The notes under the pieces are model-generated. The model had not been told where the DNA came from. It saw nothing but the letters and a program-made list of their open reading frames with translations, and did no database searches. 64,000 nt of DNA, from assembly GCA_965248805.1 (NCBI GenBank), contig CBDFKJ010000009.1:1550001-1614000 (forward strand), given 5' to 3'. The translations under genes and the position numbers were made by a program. Shown here one piece after another: positions 1 to 8,684 of this stretch (the first letter of the stretch is position 1; each line of letters starts with the position of its first letter). Origin of the DNA: CBDFKJ01 sp965248805 (GTDB lineage: Bacteria > Pseudomonadota > Alphaproteobacteria > UBA6615).

Positions 1-67
1 CGATGCCGAGCGTCCGCTTAAAGTACGCGGCGCAGACGTCCACTAGCCGGACGCGGACCGATGGAGG

Positions 68-96
68 CAGCCCCTCGGCGGTCCGCCGAGGGGCTG
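68..96. terminator. GC-rich hairpin, terminator-like
   Basis: A near-perfect inverted repeat has 12-bp arms (68-79 and 85-96, beginning CAGCCCCTCGGC) around a 5-nt loop. It lies just upstream of the YeeE-type gene. It could end transcription of a gene left of the window. There is no clear T-run after it, so it is a terminator only by its stem. Confidence 0.5.
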
Positions 97-107
97 ATCA
101 TTAGGAC

Positions 108-1328
108 ATGAGTGCAGTCGGACATCTCGGCGGTGAGCGCGGCGTGTTGACCGCGGATGCGCCGGTGGTCATCGCCGCCGGCTCGGCGCTGGTTGTCGGC
201 GCAGTGCTGCTCGACTGGGGTTTCGATCTGCGCCAGGCCACCCTGCTCTTGATCGGCGGCGGCTTGGGTGTGGCGCTCTATCACGCGTCGTTCGGTTTCA
301 CCGGTGCATGGCGCGCCTTTATCGTTGAGCGCCGCGGCGCCGGCATTCGCGCGCAAATGCTGTTGCTGGCCTTGAGCACGGCCGTGATCCTGCCCGCCGT
401 TTTGCAAGGCAGCTTTGTCGGCACGCCGGTCGCGGGCGCATTTGCCGGTGTCGGCCTGTCGGTCGCGATCGGCGCGGCCTTGTTCGGCTTCGGCATGCAG
501 CTCGGCGGTGGCTGTGGGTCGGGGACGCTGTTCACCGTCGGCGGCGGCAACACCCGAATGGTTGTGACGCTGGCGTTCTTCGTCGTCGGTACTCTGATCG
601 GAACGCTCCATCTGCCGTGGTGGCTGGAACAGCCGACCTACGGCACGATCTCGCTACCGGCGCGAGTCGGCGCGGCCGAGGCCATAATCATCCAGCTCGC
701 CGTCTGTGGCGCCATCGCGGCGTTGACCTTGGTGCTGGAGCGACGGCGCCATGGGGCGTTGGTTCCGTCAGTGGACGAAGGCGCGTCCAACGGTTTCCTG
801 CAAACGTTGCTGCGCGGGCCATGGCCGGTGTGGTGGGGCGCGCTGGTGCTGGCGGCCTTGACCGTCGCGACGTTGGCGGTGGCGGGGCACACCTGGTCGG
901 TGACCTTCGCATTCGGCCTTTGGGGCGCCAAGGCGTTGTCCGTGGTCGGCGTCGACGTGGCGAGCTGGAACTTCTGGACCTGGCCTTATCCGGCACGGGC
1001 ACTGCAGTCGAGCGTGTTCGCCAACACCGTGTCCGTGATGAATTTCGGCATCATACTCGGGGGCCTGCTGGCCGCCGGTCTGGCGGGGCGGTTTGCGCCA
1101 AGCTTGCGCATTGCGCCGAGGCCGTTTGCGGCGGCCGTGATCGGCGGCTTGCTGATGGGCTATGGCGCGCGGCTGGCGTTCGGCTGCAATATCGGCGCTC
1201 TGCTGTCAGGCACCGCCTCGGGCAGTGTGCATGGCTGGTTGTGGTTTGCCGCCGCCTTCGCCGGCTCTATCGTCGGCGTGCGGCTGCGGCCGTGGTTCGG
1301 CCTGGACGCAAGACCCAGCGAGGCTTGA
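108..1328 (+). CDS. YeeE/YedE family sulfur-compound transporter
   Basis: This 406-residue, very hydrophobic protein has about ten membrane segments and belongs to the YeeE/YedE (DUF395) family, whose studied member TsuA takes up thiosulfate. Two cysteine-containing glycine-rich motifs typical of the family are visible: GGGCGSGTLFTVGGGN near residue 135 and AFGCNIGALLSGTASG near 357. Each belongs to one half of an internally duplicated fold. The inner membrane is the expected location. It starts at ATG 108 and converges with the DUF4170 gene, the stops being 2 nt apart. The transported compound is not shown by the sequence. Confidence 0.88.
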   Translation: MSAVGHLGGERGVLTADAPVVIAAGSALVVGAVLLDWGFDLRQATLLLIGGGLGVALYHASFGFTGAWRAFIVERRGAGIRAQMLLLALSTAVILPAVLQGSFVGTPVAGAFAGVGLSVAIGAALFGFGMQLGGGCGSGTLFTVGGGNTRMVVTLAFFVVGTLIGTLHLPWWLEQPTYGTISLPARVGAAEAIIIQLAVCGAIAALTLVLERRRHGALVPSVDEGASNGFLQTLLRGPWPVWWGALVLAALTVATLAVAGHTWSVTFAFGLWGAKALSVVGVDVASWNFWTWPYPARALQSSVFANTVSVMNFGIILGGLLAAGLAGRFAPSLRIAPRPFAAAVIGGLLMGYGARLAFGCNIGALLSGTASGSVHGWLWFAAAFAGSIVGVRLRPWFGLDARPSEA

Positions 1329-1330
1329 GA

Positions 1331-1714
1331 CTACATCCGCTCGATGCGGAAGCGCGCGCAGACATCGTCGACCGTGGCCCACGCCTTGGCACGCCACGCG
1401 GCCACCGCGTCGTCATAGCTGTCGAATGGCCCCAAGCGCTCCTCGGTCGCGCCGCCGGCGATGTCACTGAGTCGCGTGTCGGTATAGACGCCACCGACGA
1501 CCCAGAATCTCACCGACCCGGTCTTTTCGATCCGATCGCGAATATGCGCGTCGTCGACCGCGGCCCAACTTAGCCCGGCCCATTTGACGCGGGCCTCGTC
1601 GTGGCTCGCGAACGGACCGTGGCGCTGCTCGTCACCGACGGCCTGCCGGAAAGTCGTGTCGGTGTACTCGGCACCGACGACCCAGTACTGCTCTGTCTCG
1701 GCTGGCATGTCCAT
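1331..1714 (-). CDS. DUF4170 protein with two tandem domains
   Basis: The 127-residue product is two copies of the same unit of about 60 residues. Each begins with a YWVVG/FWVVG strand followed by YTDT, then a GPF-S-(H/Y)-D-E/D-A motif and an A-T/A-VDD helix. This matches the small alphaproteobacterial DUF4170 family, which normally has one unit. The function of the family is unknown. It lies convergent to the transporter gene and divergent from pmbA, with about 130 bp between it and the pmbA start that must hold both promoters. Confidence 0.75.
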   Translation of the reverse strand: MDMPAETEQYWVVGAEYTDTTFRQAVGDEQRHGPFASHDEARVKWAGLSWAAVDDAHIRDRIEKTGSVRFWVVGGVYTDTRLSDIAGGATEERLGPFDSYDDAVAAWRAKAWATVDDVCARFRIERM

Positions 1715-1842
1715 CGCGGACCAGACAACACCATCTGCGGTTTACGCCGGTAAATGGCCGCGCGTTCTTGCCCCGCAAGGCCGGGGCGCCATATAGGCAT
1801 AGAGCATCCGATTCAGCGCCTCCCCCGAACCAGGAGCCCGAC

Positions 1843-3192
1843 ATGGCCGATGCCGCGCAAGCCGATCTCGACCTGCTGCACGACCTCATCGACCGCGCCA
1901 AAGCCGCCGGCGCCGAGGCGGCCGACGCCATCGTGGTACAGGGCACGTCGCTGAGCCACGAGCAGCGGCTGGGCGAGATCGAGAAGCTGGAGCGGGAAGA
2001 GAGCGCCGATATCGGCCTCCGCGTGTTGGTCGGCAAGCGCCAGGCGGTGGTGTCGTCGACCGACCGCGAGCGCTCGGCGCTCGACGAACTGGTGACGCGC
2101 GCGCTGGCGATGGCGCGCACGGTACCGGAGGATCGCTACTGCGGCCTCGCCGACGCCGACGACGTGTGTCGAGATCCGACTGTGCTCGACATGGCCGATA
2201 CGGCGGAGCCGGGGGCTTCCCTGCTGAAGGCCAAGGCCCGCGATTGCGAGGATTCGGCGCGCGCCGTCGACGGCGTCACCAATTCGGAAGGGGCCTCGGC
2301 GAGCTGGTCGCTGTCGCGCGTATCCATGGCGGCCTCCAACGGCTTTGCCGGCAGCTATGCCCGCTCGCGCCACTCGGTTTCGGCCTCGGTGATCGCCGGC
2401 GAAGGCACCGCGATGGAGCGCGACTACGACTATTCGATGGCGGTCTATGGGGCCGATCTCGACGACCCCGCACAGGTCGGCCGCCGTGCCGGCGAGCGCA
2501 CCGTCCGCCGCCTGGGTCCGCGCAAGATGCCGACCGCGCAGGTGCCGGTGGTCTATGAATCGCGGGTCGCCGGCGGCCTGTTACGGCACCTGGTGGGCGC
2601 GATCAACGGTTCCGCGATCGCCCGCGGCACCAGCTTCTTGAAGGAAAAACTGAACGCCCAGATCTTCGGCGAGGGCATCAACGTCATCGACGATCCGCTG
2701 CGCCCGCGCGGATTTCGCTCCCGCCCCTTCGACGGCGAGGGCATCGCCGGCGTGACGCACAAGCTGATCGACGACGGTGTGCTCACGACCTGGCTCCTCG
2801 ATCTCGCCTCGGCCCGCCAGCTGGGGCTGAAGAGCACCGGACACGCCGGGCGCGGCACCGGTGGGCCGCCGTCACCCGGACCCACTAACCTGTACCTGGA
2901 GGCCGGAACGGCGACGCCGGAGGCGCTGATGGCCGACATCAAGTCCGGCTTCTACGTCACCGAGCTCATGGGCATGGGCATCAGCCTGGTCACCGGTGAC
3001 TACAGCCGCGGTGCGGCGGGATATTGGATCGAGGACGGCAAGATTGCCTATCCGGTGTCGGAATTGACCGTGGCCGGCAATCTGAAGGATATGTTCCGCC
3101 AGTTGACGCCGGCCAACGACCTGACGTTCCGCTTCGGCACCGACAGCCCGACCGTGCGCATCGACGGCATGACGGTCGCGGGCACGCGCTAG
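1843..3192 (+). CDS. pmbA: TldE/PmbA family metalloprotease subunit
   Basis: This 449-residue protein matches PmbA (TldE), the non-catalytic partner of the TldD metallopeptidase. The pair processes modified peptides such as microcins and degrades some antitoxins in Escherichia coli. Visible family signatures are the central segment around GEGINVIDDPLRPRG, the STGHAGRG segment and the C-terminal GDYSRGAAGYWIEDGKI stretch. The start is ATG 1843, preceded by AGGAG at 1832-1836. An in-frame start 75 nt upstream would add a poorly conserved tail. No tldD is in the window. The stop codon overlaps the convergent ccrM stop. Confidence 0.93.
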   Translation: MADAAQADLDLLHDLIDRAKAAGAEAADAIVVQGTSLSHEQRLGEIEKLEREESADIGLRVLVGKRQAVVSSTDRERSALDELVTRALAMARTVPEDRYCGLADADDVCRDPTVLDMADTAEPGASLLKAKARDCEDSARAVDGVTNSEGASASWSLSRVSMAASNGFAGSYARSRHSVSASVIAGEGTAMERDYDYSMAVYGADLDDPAQVGRRAGERTVRRLGPRKMPTAQVPVVYESRVAGGLLRHLVGAINGSAIARGTSFLKEKLNAQIFGEGINVIDDPLRPRGFRSRPFDGEGIAGVTHKLIDDGVLTTWLLDLASARQLGLKSTGHAGRGTGGPPSPGPTNLYLEAGTATPEALMADIKSGFYVTELMGMGISLVTGDYSRGAAGYWIEDGKIAYPVSELTVAGNLKDMFRQLTPANDLTFRFGTDSPTVRIDGMTVAGTR

Positions 3193-4310
3193 GCTGTCGC
3201 GGCGCGTACCTTCTGCCGAAGAGAGTCGATCGGCACCAGCTCGCCCTCGACGTCGATGTGCCAGAACATCCAGCCATTGCAGGCTGGCGCGCCTTGCACC
3301 TCGGCGCCGATCTTGTGGATCGAGCCGCGGCCGTCGGCAGCGCCGCCCGTCGTCGTGGCGATCGTGCCGTCCGCATGCACCCGCGCCGAGAAGCGCCGCT
3401 TCGGCCCATACAGTGTCTCGCCGGGCCGCAGCATGCCGCGCTCGACCAGCGAGCCGAACGGCACCCGAGGCTGATCGCGCGGGGACGGCACCGCGCTCAA
3501 ATAGGCGGCGTCGAGAGTGCGCACCTTGGCCAGCCGCGCGCGCGCGGCTTTGAGGTAGGTCTTGTCGCGCTCGATGCCGATGAAGTGCCGCCCCAGCCGT
3601 TTGGCCACGGCGCCGGTTGTGCCTGAGCCGAAAAACGGGTCCAGCACCACCTCACCGGGCCGGGTGGCGGCCAGGATCGCGCGATACAGAAGCGCCTCCG
3701 GCTTCTGTGCGGGATGCTTCTTCTGCCCGTCGGCGTCGCGCAGACGCTCGGTGCCGTTGCAGATCGGCAGCAGCCAGTCGCTGCGCATCTGCAGATCGTC
3801 GTTGAGTGCCTTCATCGCCGCGTAGTTGAATGTGTAGCGCGACTCTTTGGCCCGCGCGCACCAGATCAGCGTCTCATGGGCGTTGGTGAAGCGTCGGCCG
3901 CGGAAATTGGGCATCGGGTTGGTCTTGCGCCAGACCACGTCGTTGAGGATCCAGTAGCCCAAATCCTGTACCGCGGTGCCGACGCGAAAGATGTTGTGAT
4001 AGGTGCCGATGACCCACAGGGTGCCGTCGGCCTTCAGCACGCGCCGCGCCGCCGCCAGCCAGTCGCGCGTAAACGCATCATAGGCGCTGTGATCGGCGAA
4101 CTTATCCCAGTCGTCGTCGATGCCGTCGACGCGCGAATTGTTCGGCCGTGTCAGTTGGCCCGCGAGCTGCAGGTTATAGGGCGGGTCGGCAAACACCATG
4201 TCGACCGAACCCGCCGGCAGCGCCGCCATGTGCTCAAGGCAGTCGCCGGTCAGAATACGGTCGTTGATGGCCCGCTTCGCGGGTCCCGTAGACGCTCGGC
4301 CAGAGGTCAT
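3189..4310 (-). CDS. ccrM: CcrM-type GANTC adenine DNA methyltransferase
   Basis: This is a beta-group N6-adenine methyltransferase of about 373 residues. It has the catalytic DPPYNLQL motif near residue 45 and the SAM-binding DPFFGSGTTGAVAKRLG motif near 235. A C-terminal extension of about 90 residues, ending in a tryptophan-rich stretch, matches the DNA-recognition domain of CcrM. Its length fits the roughly 360-residue CcrM of Caulobacter, which methylates GANTC once per cell cycle. I chose ATG 4310. A TTG at 4346 in the same frame would add 12 residues. It follows rnhB in the same direction, a pairing common in alphaproteobacteria. Confidence 0.92.
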   Translation of the reverse strand: MTSGRASTGPAKRAINDRILTGDCLEHMAALPAGSVDMVFADPPYNLQLAGQLTRPNNSRVDGIDDDWDKFADHSAYDAFTRDWLAAARRVLKADGTLWVIGTYHNIFRVGTAVQDLGYWILNDVVWRKTNPMPNFRGRRFTNAHETLIWCARAKESRYTFNYAAMKALNDDLQMRSDWLLPICNGTERLRDADGQKKHPAQKPEALLYRAILAATRPGEVVLDPFFGSGTTGAVAKRLGRHFIGIERDKTYLKAARARLAKVRTLDAAYLSAVPSPRDQPRVPFGSLVERGMLRPGETLYGPKRRFSARVHADGTIATTTGGAADGRGSIHKIGAEVQGAPACNGWMFWHIDVEGELVPIDSLRQKVRAATA

Positions 4311-4333
4311 GGGCGCGAAGCTGCGTGATCGCT

Positions 4334-4365
4334 GACTCGGCGTCAAGCATTAATGTTCTCGAATC
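4334..4365 (-). promoter_or_regulatory. Pair of GANTC sites in the ccrM leader
   Basis: GACTC at 4334-4338 and GAATC at 4361-4365 lie just upstream of the chosen ccrM start, in the AT-rich gap after rnhB. In Caulobacter two GANTC sites in the ccrM leader tie transcription to the methylation state. The same arrangement here suggests autoregulation. No clear CtrA box was found. Confidence 0.5.
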
Positions 4366-4377
4366 AACATGTTATGA

Positions 4378-5010
4378 TTATTTATGAAAGAGATACATGA
4401 TATTGCGCACTGGAGCGAAGCTGGTGCGGTGCTGCGGCGTCGGTCCCAGCCGGTGCAACGCGTCGCGATGCTCGGCGGTGCCATAGCCGGCGTTGCGCTC
4501 CCAGCCATAGCCGGGATGCCGTCGGGCCAGCCGCGACATTTGGCGATCGCGCGTTACCTTGGCGACGATCGAGGCGGCGGCGACGCTGGCCGAGCGGCCG
4601 TCGCCCTTGACCAGCGGCTCCGCGGTGCAGGCGAGCCCGGGCGGCGTGTGCCGTCCATCGATCAGGGCATGGTCGGGCGCCCGACCCAGCGCTGCAACCG
4701 CCCGGCGCATGGCGACGAGGCTCGCCGCCAGGATATTGAGCCGGTCGATCTCGGCGACATCGGCCGTTCCGATGCCGATCCAGGCGACGTGTCGCTCGGC
4801 GAGATCCGCAAGCTGCGCCAGGAGCGCCTCGCGACGCTTCGCGCTCAGCCGCTTCGAGTCATCGACTTGGTTGGCGAATTTGCGGCAGGCAGCCGATCGG
4901 TCGAGGATGATGGCGGCGGCGAGCACCGGGCCCGCCCAAGGCCCGCGCCCCGCCTCGTCGACACCGGCGACGTTGCCGCCGTAGCGTCGCTCCAGAGCCA
5001 GATCAGGCAT
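4378..5010 (-). CDS. rnhB: Ribonuclease HII
   Basis: The 210-residue protein carries the type 2 RNase H signature GVDEAGRGPWAGPV near residue 16, with the catalytic Asp-Glu pair. A second catalytic Asp lies in ALIDGRHTP near 117, and the AASIVAKVTRDR motif follows near 150. It removes RNA from DNA:RNA hybrids, including single misincorporated ribonucleotides. The start is ATG 5010, overlapping the end of the upstream antiporter gene by 8 nt, so the two genes are probably cotranscribed, with ccrM following. Confidence 0.95.
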   Translation of the reverse strand: MPDLALERRYGGNVAGVDEAGRGPWAGPVLAAAIILDRSAACRKFANQVDDSKRLSAKRREALLAQLADLAERHVAWIGIGTADVAEIDRLNILAASLVAMRRAVAALGRAPDHALIDGRHTPPGLACTAEPLVKGDGRSASVAAASIVAKVTRDRQMSRLARRHPGYGWERNAGYGTAEHRDALHRLGPTPQHRTSFAPVRNIMYLFHK

Positions 5011-6310
5011 CGTCGCCTTCGGCCGATGGGGGTGGCCGGTCGGCTGCCGGGGACCGGTAGACCGTCTTGCGCGCGGTGCGTCCGGCCCTGGTCACCCAGC
5101 GGACCTGCGGGCCATAGACGTAGCGCATCACCCGCGTGATGGACGCGCGCCGAAAGGTCGCGATCTCGTGCAGGCGCCGGGCCGCGGCCAGCCATACCGG
5201 GCTGACGGCCAGCGACAGCGCGGTGACCGTGACAATCAATCGGAAATCGAATTCGTCGATGATTTGGTTGCGACCGGCGACGCCGGCCAGCAGGAACGAG
5301 AACTCGCCGACCTGGGCCAGCACCGCCGCCGACAGAAACGACTGCGGCCAGGTCAAACACAGGAGCCGCAGTATGCCGACATTCACCACGGTCTTCAGAA
5401 TTGTCACAACCGCGAGCAAGGTCAGGACGATGGCCAGATTGTCCCAGACGAAATAGATGTCGATCAACAGGCCGATCGAGAGGAAGAAGACCATCATCAG
5501 TACGCTCTGGATCGGCATGATACTGGTCAGCATGATCGGTCTGAGGTTGCTGTTGCCGATGGTCAGCCCGGCAAGGAAGGCGCCGTAGGCGGTCGACAGG
5601 CCGAGTGCACCGGCCACCGCGGCGGCGCCGAAACACGCCGCGAGCCCCACCAGCGGCACCAAGTCGGACTGACCCGGTTGGGTCGGCACGGGCAGGTTCA
5701 GCCGCTTGCGCCGCGACAGGAACATCGTTAAGGCCACGAGCAAGACGATCGAGATGCCGAGCCGCGCCAGTTCGGTCCATTCCAGCCACGCACCTTGTGC
5801 GGCGATGTCGAGCAACAGGATCATCGGCACGACCGCGAGGTCCTGGGCGATCAACACGCTGATGGCGATGCGGCCGGAGTGGGTGCGCAGTTCGCCGATG
5901 TCTTCGAGCATCTTGATGGCGACCGCCGTGCTGGACAGCGATACGACGAAAGCCAGCAGCAGGGTCGGCGCAAGTGGCCACCCAACCACCAGCCGCAGCA
6001 GGCCCATGACCGCGAGCATCACCAGCACCTGCAGCAGCATGGCGGAGACGGACAGCGTCCACAGGGTGCGGAAGGCGCGCAGCGACAGTTCCATGCCGAT
6101 CACAAACAGCAGCATCAAGACGCCCATCTCGGCGAGAATCGAGATGGACAGCTGATTGGTGACCAGACCCGTGACCGACGGACCCAATACGACGCCGGCC
6201 AGGATATAGCCGACCACGGCGGGCTGCCGCAGGCGCGTCAGCAGCACGCCGCATAACAGCGCGACGAGTGCGACGATGGCGAGATCGGTGAGTTCCTGGT
6301 GACCGGGCAT
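5003..6310 (-). CDS. CPA2-type cation:proton antiporter (KefB-like)
   Basis: This 435-residue membrane protein has about 12 transmembrane helices and belongs to the monovalent cation:proton antiporter-2 family (Na_H_Exchanger fold). Family features include the N-terminal RLRQPAVVGYILAGVVLGP segment and the core SLSSTAVAIKMLED motif near residue 135. It lacks the C-terminal TrkA-N regulatory domain of full-length KefB/KefC; instead it ends in a short basic cytoplasmic tail. Na+ or K+ exchange for H+ at the inner membrane is expected, but ion selectivity cannot be read here. It starts at ATG 6310. Confidence 0.88.
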   Translation of the reverse strand: MPGHQELTDLAIVALVALLCGVLLTRLRQPAVVGYILAGVVLGPSVTGLVTNQLSISILAEMGVLMLLFVIGMELSLRAFRTLWTLSVSAMLLQVLVMLAVMGLLRLVVGWPLAPTLLLAFVVSLSSTAVAIKMLEDIGELRTHSGRIAISVLIAQDLAVVPMILLLDIAAQGAWLEWTELARLGISIVLLVALTMFLSRRKRLNLPVPTQPGQSDLVPLVGLAACFGAAAVAGALGLSTAYGAFLAGLTIGNSNLRPIMLTSIMPIQSVLMMVFFLSIGLLIDIYFVWDNLAIVLTLLAVVTILKTVVNVGILRLLCLTWPQSFLSAAVLAQVGEFSFLLAGVAGRNQIIDEFDFRLIVTVTALSLAVSPVWLAAARRLHEIATFRRASITRVMRYVYGPQVRWVTRAGRTARKTVYRSPAADRPPPSAEGDDA

Positions 6311-6380
6311 GGCGATCGCAAGCTAACACAGCGGCCGGAGTCGGCACCGGCCATGATAGCGGCCTCGGGTAAGCCCAATC

Positions 6381-7026
6381 CTAAAGCAGAGACAGTTGTT
6401 CGCCGTGGCGGGGCGGTCGGCGGAATTGAGACGTGTCCAGTGGCGGCAATTTCCGATCGAGGCCGAGGCGCCGTGCGGCGACACGGAATCGACGGGCGAG
6501 CAGATCGGCGTACTCGCCCGTGCCGCGCATGCCGGTCCGGAAACGCGCGTCATAGAGCTGACCACCCCGGGCCGATCGGATCAGCTTCTCGACGCGCTCG
6601 GCACGATCGGGGTAGTGCGCCTCCAGCCATTCGTGGAACAGGTGTTTGATCTCGAGCGGCAGCCGCACCAGGATATACGATGCGCTTCGCGCGTCGGCGG
6701 CGGCCGCGGCCTCCAGGATCGTTTCCAACTCGTGGTCGTTGATGGCCGGGATCATGGGTGCGGCCATCACCATGGTCGGCACGCCGGCCTGGGCGATGTG
6801 CGCCATCGCGGCGAGGCGCCGCGGCGGCGTCGCCGCCCGCGGCTCCACGCGCCGGGCGAGCGCGGCATCCAGTGTGGTTACCGATAGCGCCACGCTGGCG
6901 AGGCCCCTCGCGGCCATCGGCGCCAGGATGTCGAGGTCGCGCAACACGAGCGCGCTCTTGGTCACGATACTCACCGGATGGTCGCATGCGCTGAGCACCT
7001 CGAGCAGCGAGCGCGTGATTGTAAGG
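6381..7026 (-). pseudogene. PA0069-family radical SAM protein, 5'-truncated
   Basis: About 215 residues match the C-terminal two thirds of the PA0069/SPL-related radical SAM family, from ITRSLLEVL through SIVTKSALVLRDLD to the RFRTGMRGTGEYADLL region. The N-terminal part with the CxxxCxxC cluster that binds the iron-sulfur centre is missing. Upstream of residue ITRS the reading frame runs into unrelated low-complexity sequence, with the break near 7020-7030. The remnant should have no radical SAM activity. It marks the edge of the host-like block; the phage block begins about 460 bp further on. Confidence 0.75.
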
Positions 7027-7029
7027 GGA

Positions 7030-7484
7030 CAAAAGTCTTTGTGAATCCGGAAGAGGCCGGAAGATGCCGGAAGAGGCCGGATGAAACCAAGGTTATCAAC
7101 GGTTTGCGGCGCGGCGACGCTCGCGCGGAAGGAAGCCAAAAGTCTTTGTGAATCGGCCGTTCACGAGGCGAAAATGGCCTTGAAAACGCGATTTTACGGC
7201 CGGTTCAAGGGGCCTGAATCGCCGGGAAAATCGGGTTGTTTCGAGGGATCTGGAATCGGCTGCAATTTTAGCAAGTCTGACGTTGCCTAATAGACCCCCC
7301 ATGACGACGGGGTTGCCGTCGCGGGGTGCGGCTGCCGATTGCCACTGCCAGGATCACCTGCGCCCCTCGCTCTTCACTTGAAACACCGAGCGCGACGCCG
7401 TAGATTGGCAGCAGTGCCTGAGGCATTTTCGTCGTCCGACGACCTCGGTTGTGCGAGGGGTTGACGTCCCTCCAGGCACCCCCC
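7030..7484. other. Gene-free junction with an 18-bp direct repeat
   Basis: No convincing gene is seen between the broken PA0069-family gene and the phage head gene. The stretch contains CAAAAGTCTTTGTGAATC twice, at 7030-7047 and 7137-7154. Near 7047-7083 there are short imperfect repeats of an 11-bp unit (CCGGAAGAGGC). The first copy of the direct repeat lies at the breakpoint of the PA0069-family gene. Confidence 0.6.
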
Positions 7485-8678
7485 TCATCGAGATATCTTC
7501 GGGAAGCGCTGCCGGACAGAGTGGATATGACGCTTCTGCGCCCGGTGCAGTGTGACGAGGAAGGTTTCGCTTCCGTCGCCGGTCGCCTTGACGATGGCGC
7601 TCCACGGGCGGCTGTCCTCTAGGAGGAAGGCGATGGCGTGACGCTCTCCCAGCTTGAATACCTCGCCGCCGTCGAATATGCGCTGGATGCGGGCGTAGTC
7701 GCCGGGCGCGAGCTCGGGATGGCGGATGGTCTGCTTGGCGGCGGTCTCGCCGGAGAGGCGGACGGTGTGGGACCGGCCGCCGATGGCTTTTCTGATCGCC
7801 TCGGGCACGACCGCGACCGGCCAATCACCGTCGGAGGCACCGGAGAGATGGCGCGCGAACAGCGGTGTCCGCCAGGGCCGGCCGATGGCGGCCCTGGCCA
7901 ACGCTTCAGGTGCGGTGTCGATCTTGGCGATGAGGCGGTCGGCGGCGTTCCTGCCGGGGTTGATCAGCCCGACGTTGTGGGCGAGGCTAGGATCGACGCC
8001 GACGGGCACCCGGGCGGGCTCTTCGGTGCGCCTATTGACCCAGGGGCGGGTTTGTTGCGAGCCGGGCGGCGGGCCGGACGAGACCTTGTAGCCGTAGCGC
8101 TCGAGATCGTCGTCGGAGAGTTGCTGGACGATGCAGCGGCAGCGCCAGCCGTTGGGCGGATAGTGAGTGTGCCAGAAGGGATGGTCGACGGGCAGCACGG
8201 TGCCGTGCCAGGCGGCATGCTGGGGCCTGGTGCGGGCATCCCGGACAGCCACATAGCGCAGGTACGGCATCTGCTCCTTGAGGCGCTCGATGCCCTGCCA
8301 GCGGCCGTGGGCGTAGGCCATGCGGACGTTGGTGTCGAAAATGATGCGCAGGCGCCGCGGCGAGCCGAGTTGGACCATGCGGGTCTCGCCGGTGACCGGG
8401 TCGAGCATGGGCTGGCGGCCCCACCAGCCTTTCTTGCGCAGCGTGGGCTCGAGGTTGTCGCGGAACCAGTCGAAGGTCCGGCCGTCGGCAATCGCCGCGT
8501 CCATGGCCCCCTGGATATCCTGGAGGATGTCGAGCTTCATGGCCTTGGCGACGGTGAAGCTCCTGACATGGGTGGCGGCGTCGGTATCGCGCCAGTCGAA
8601 GCCGACATGGAAGCCTTTGGCGCGGAAATGCTTGACGGCTTCCTCGGGCGGGATATCGAGGATCTCGGGCTCGGGCAC
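7485..8678 (-). CDS. Mu F-like head morphogenesis protein (gp30) with extra C-terminal domain
   Basis: The 397-residue protein matches the Mu gp30/F minor head protein, which is bound to the portal region of the procapsid. The conserved core includes RIIFDTNVRMAYAHGRW near residue 110, RDARTRPQHAAWHGT near 145 and the PPNGWRCRCIVQQLS segment. The last 100 residues or so (HTVRLS through VTLHRAQKRHI) resemble the small BECR/RelE-like nuclease domains often appended to phage head proteins. It starts at GTG 8678, 6 nt after the portal gene. In Mu-like phages the next genes would be G, protease and capsid. Here phage homology stops at 7485. Confidence 0.8.
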   Translation of the reverse strand: MPEPEILDIPPEEAVKHFRAKGFHVGFDWRDTDAATHVRSFTVAKAMKLDILQDIQGAMDAAIADGRTFDWFRDNLEPTLRKKGWWGRQPMLDPVTGETRMVQLGSPRRLRIIFDTNVRMAYAHGRWQGIERLKEQMPYLRYVAVRDARTRPQHAAWHGTVLPVDHPFWHTHYPPNGWRCRCIVQQLSDDDLERYGYKVSSGPPPGSQQTRPWVNRRTEEPARVPVGVDPSLAHNVGLINPGRNAADRLIAKIDTAPEALARAAIGRPWRTPLFARHLSGASDGDWPVAVVPEAIRKAIGGRSHTVRLSGETAAKQTIRHPELAPGDYARIQRIFDGGEVFKLGERHAIAFLLEDSRPWSAIVKATGDGSETFLVTLHRAQKRHIHSVRQRFPKISR

Positions 8679-8684
8679 GGCGGA

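Noticed and set aside
18..611. Long minus-strand frame opposite the YeeE/YedE gene
   Set aside because: Its product is low-complexity and charged, it overlaps a clear transporter on the other strand, and it reflects high third-position G+C.
4845..6347. 500-codon minus-strand frame over the antiporter
   Set aside because: It is the same strand in another register as the antiporter and rnhB, with Arg/Pro/Ala-rich sequence and no family pattern.
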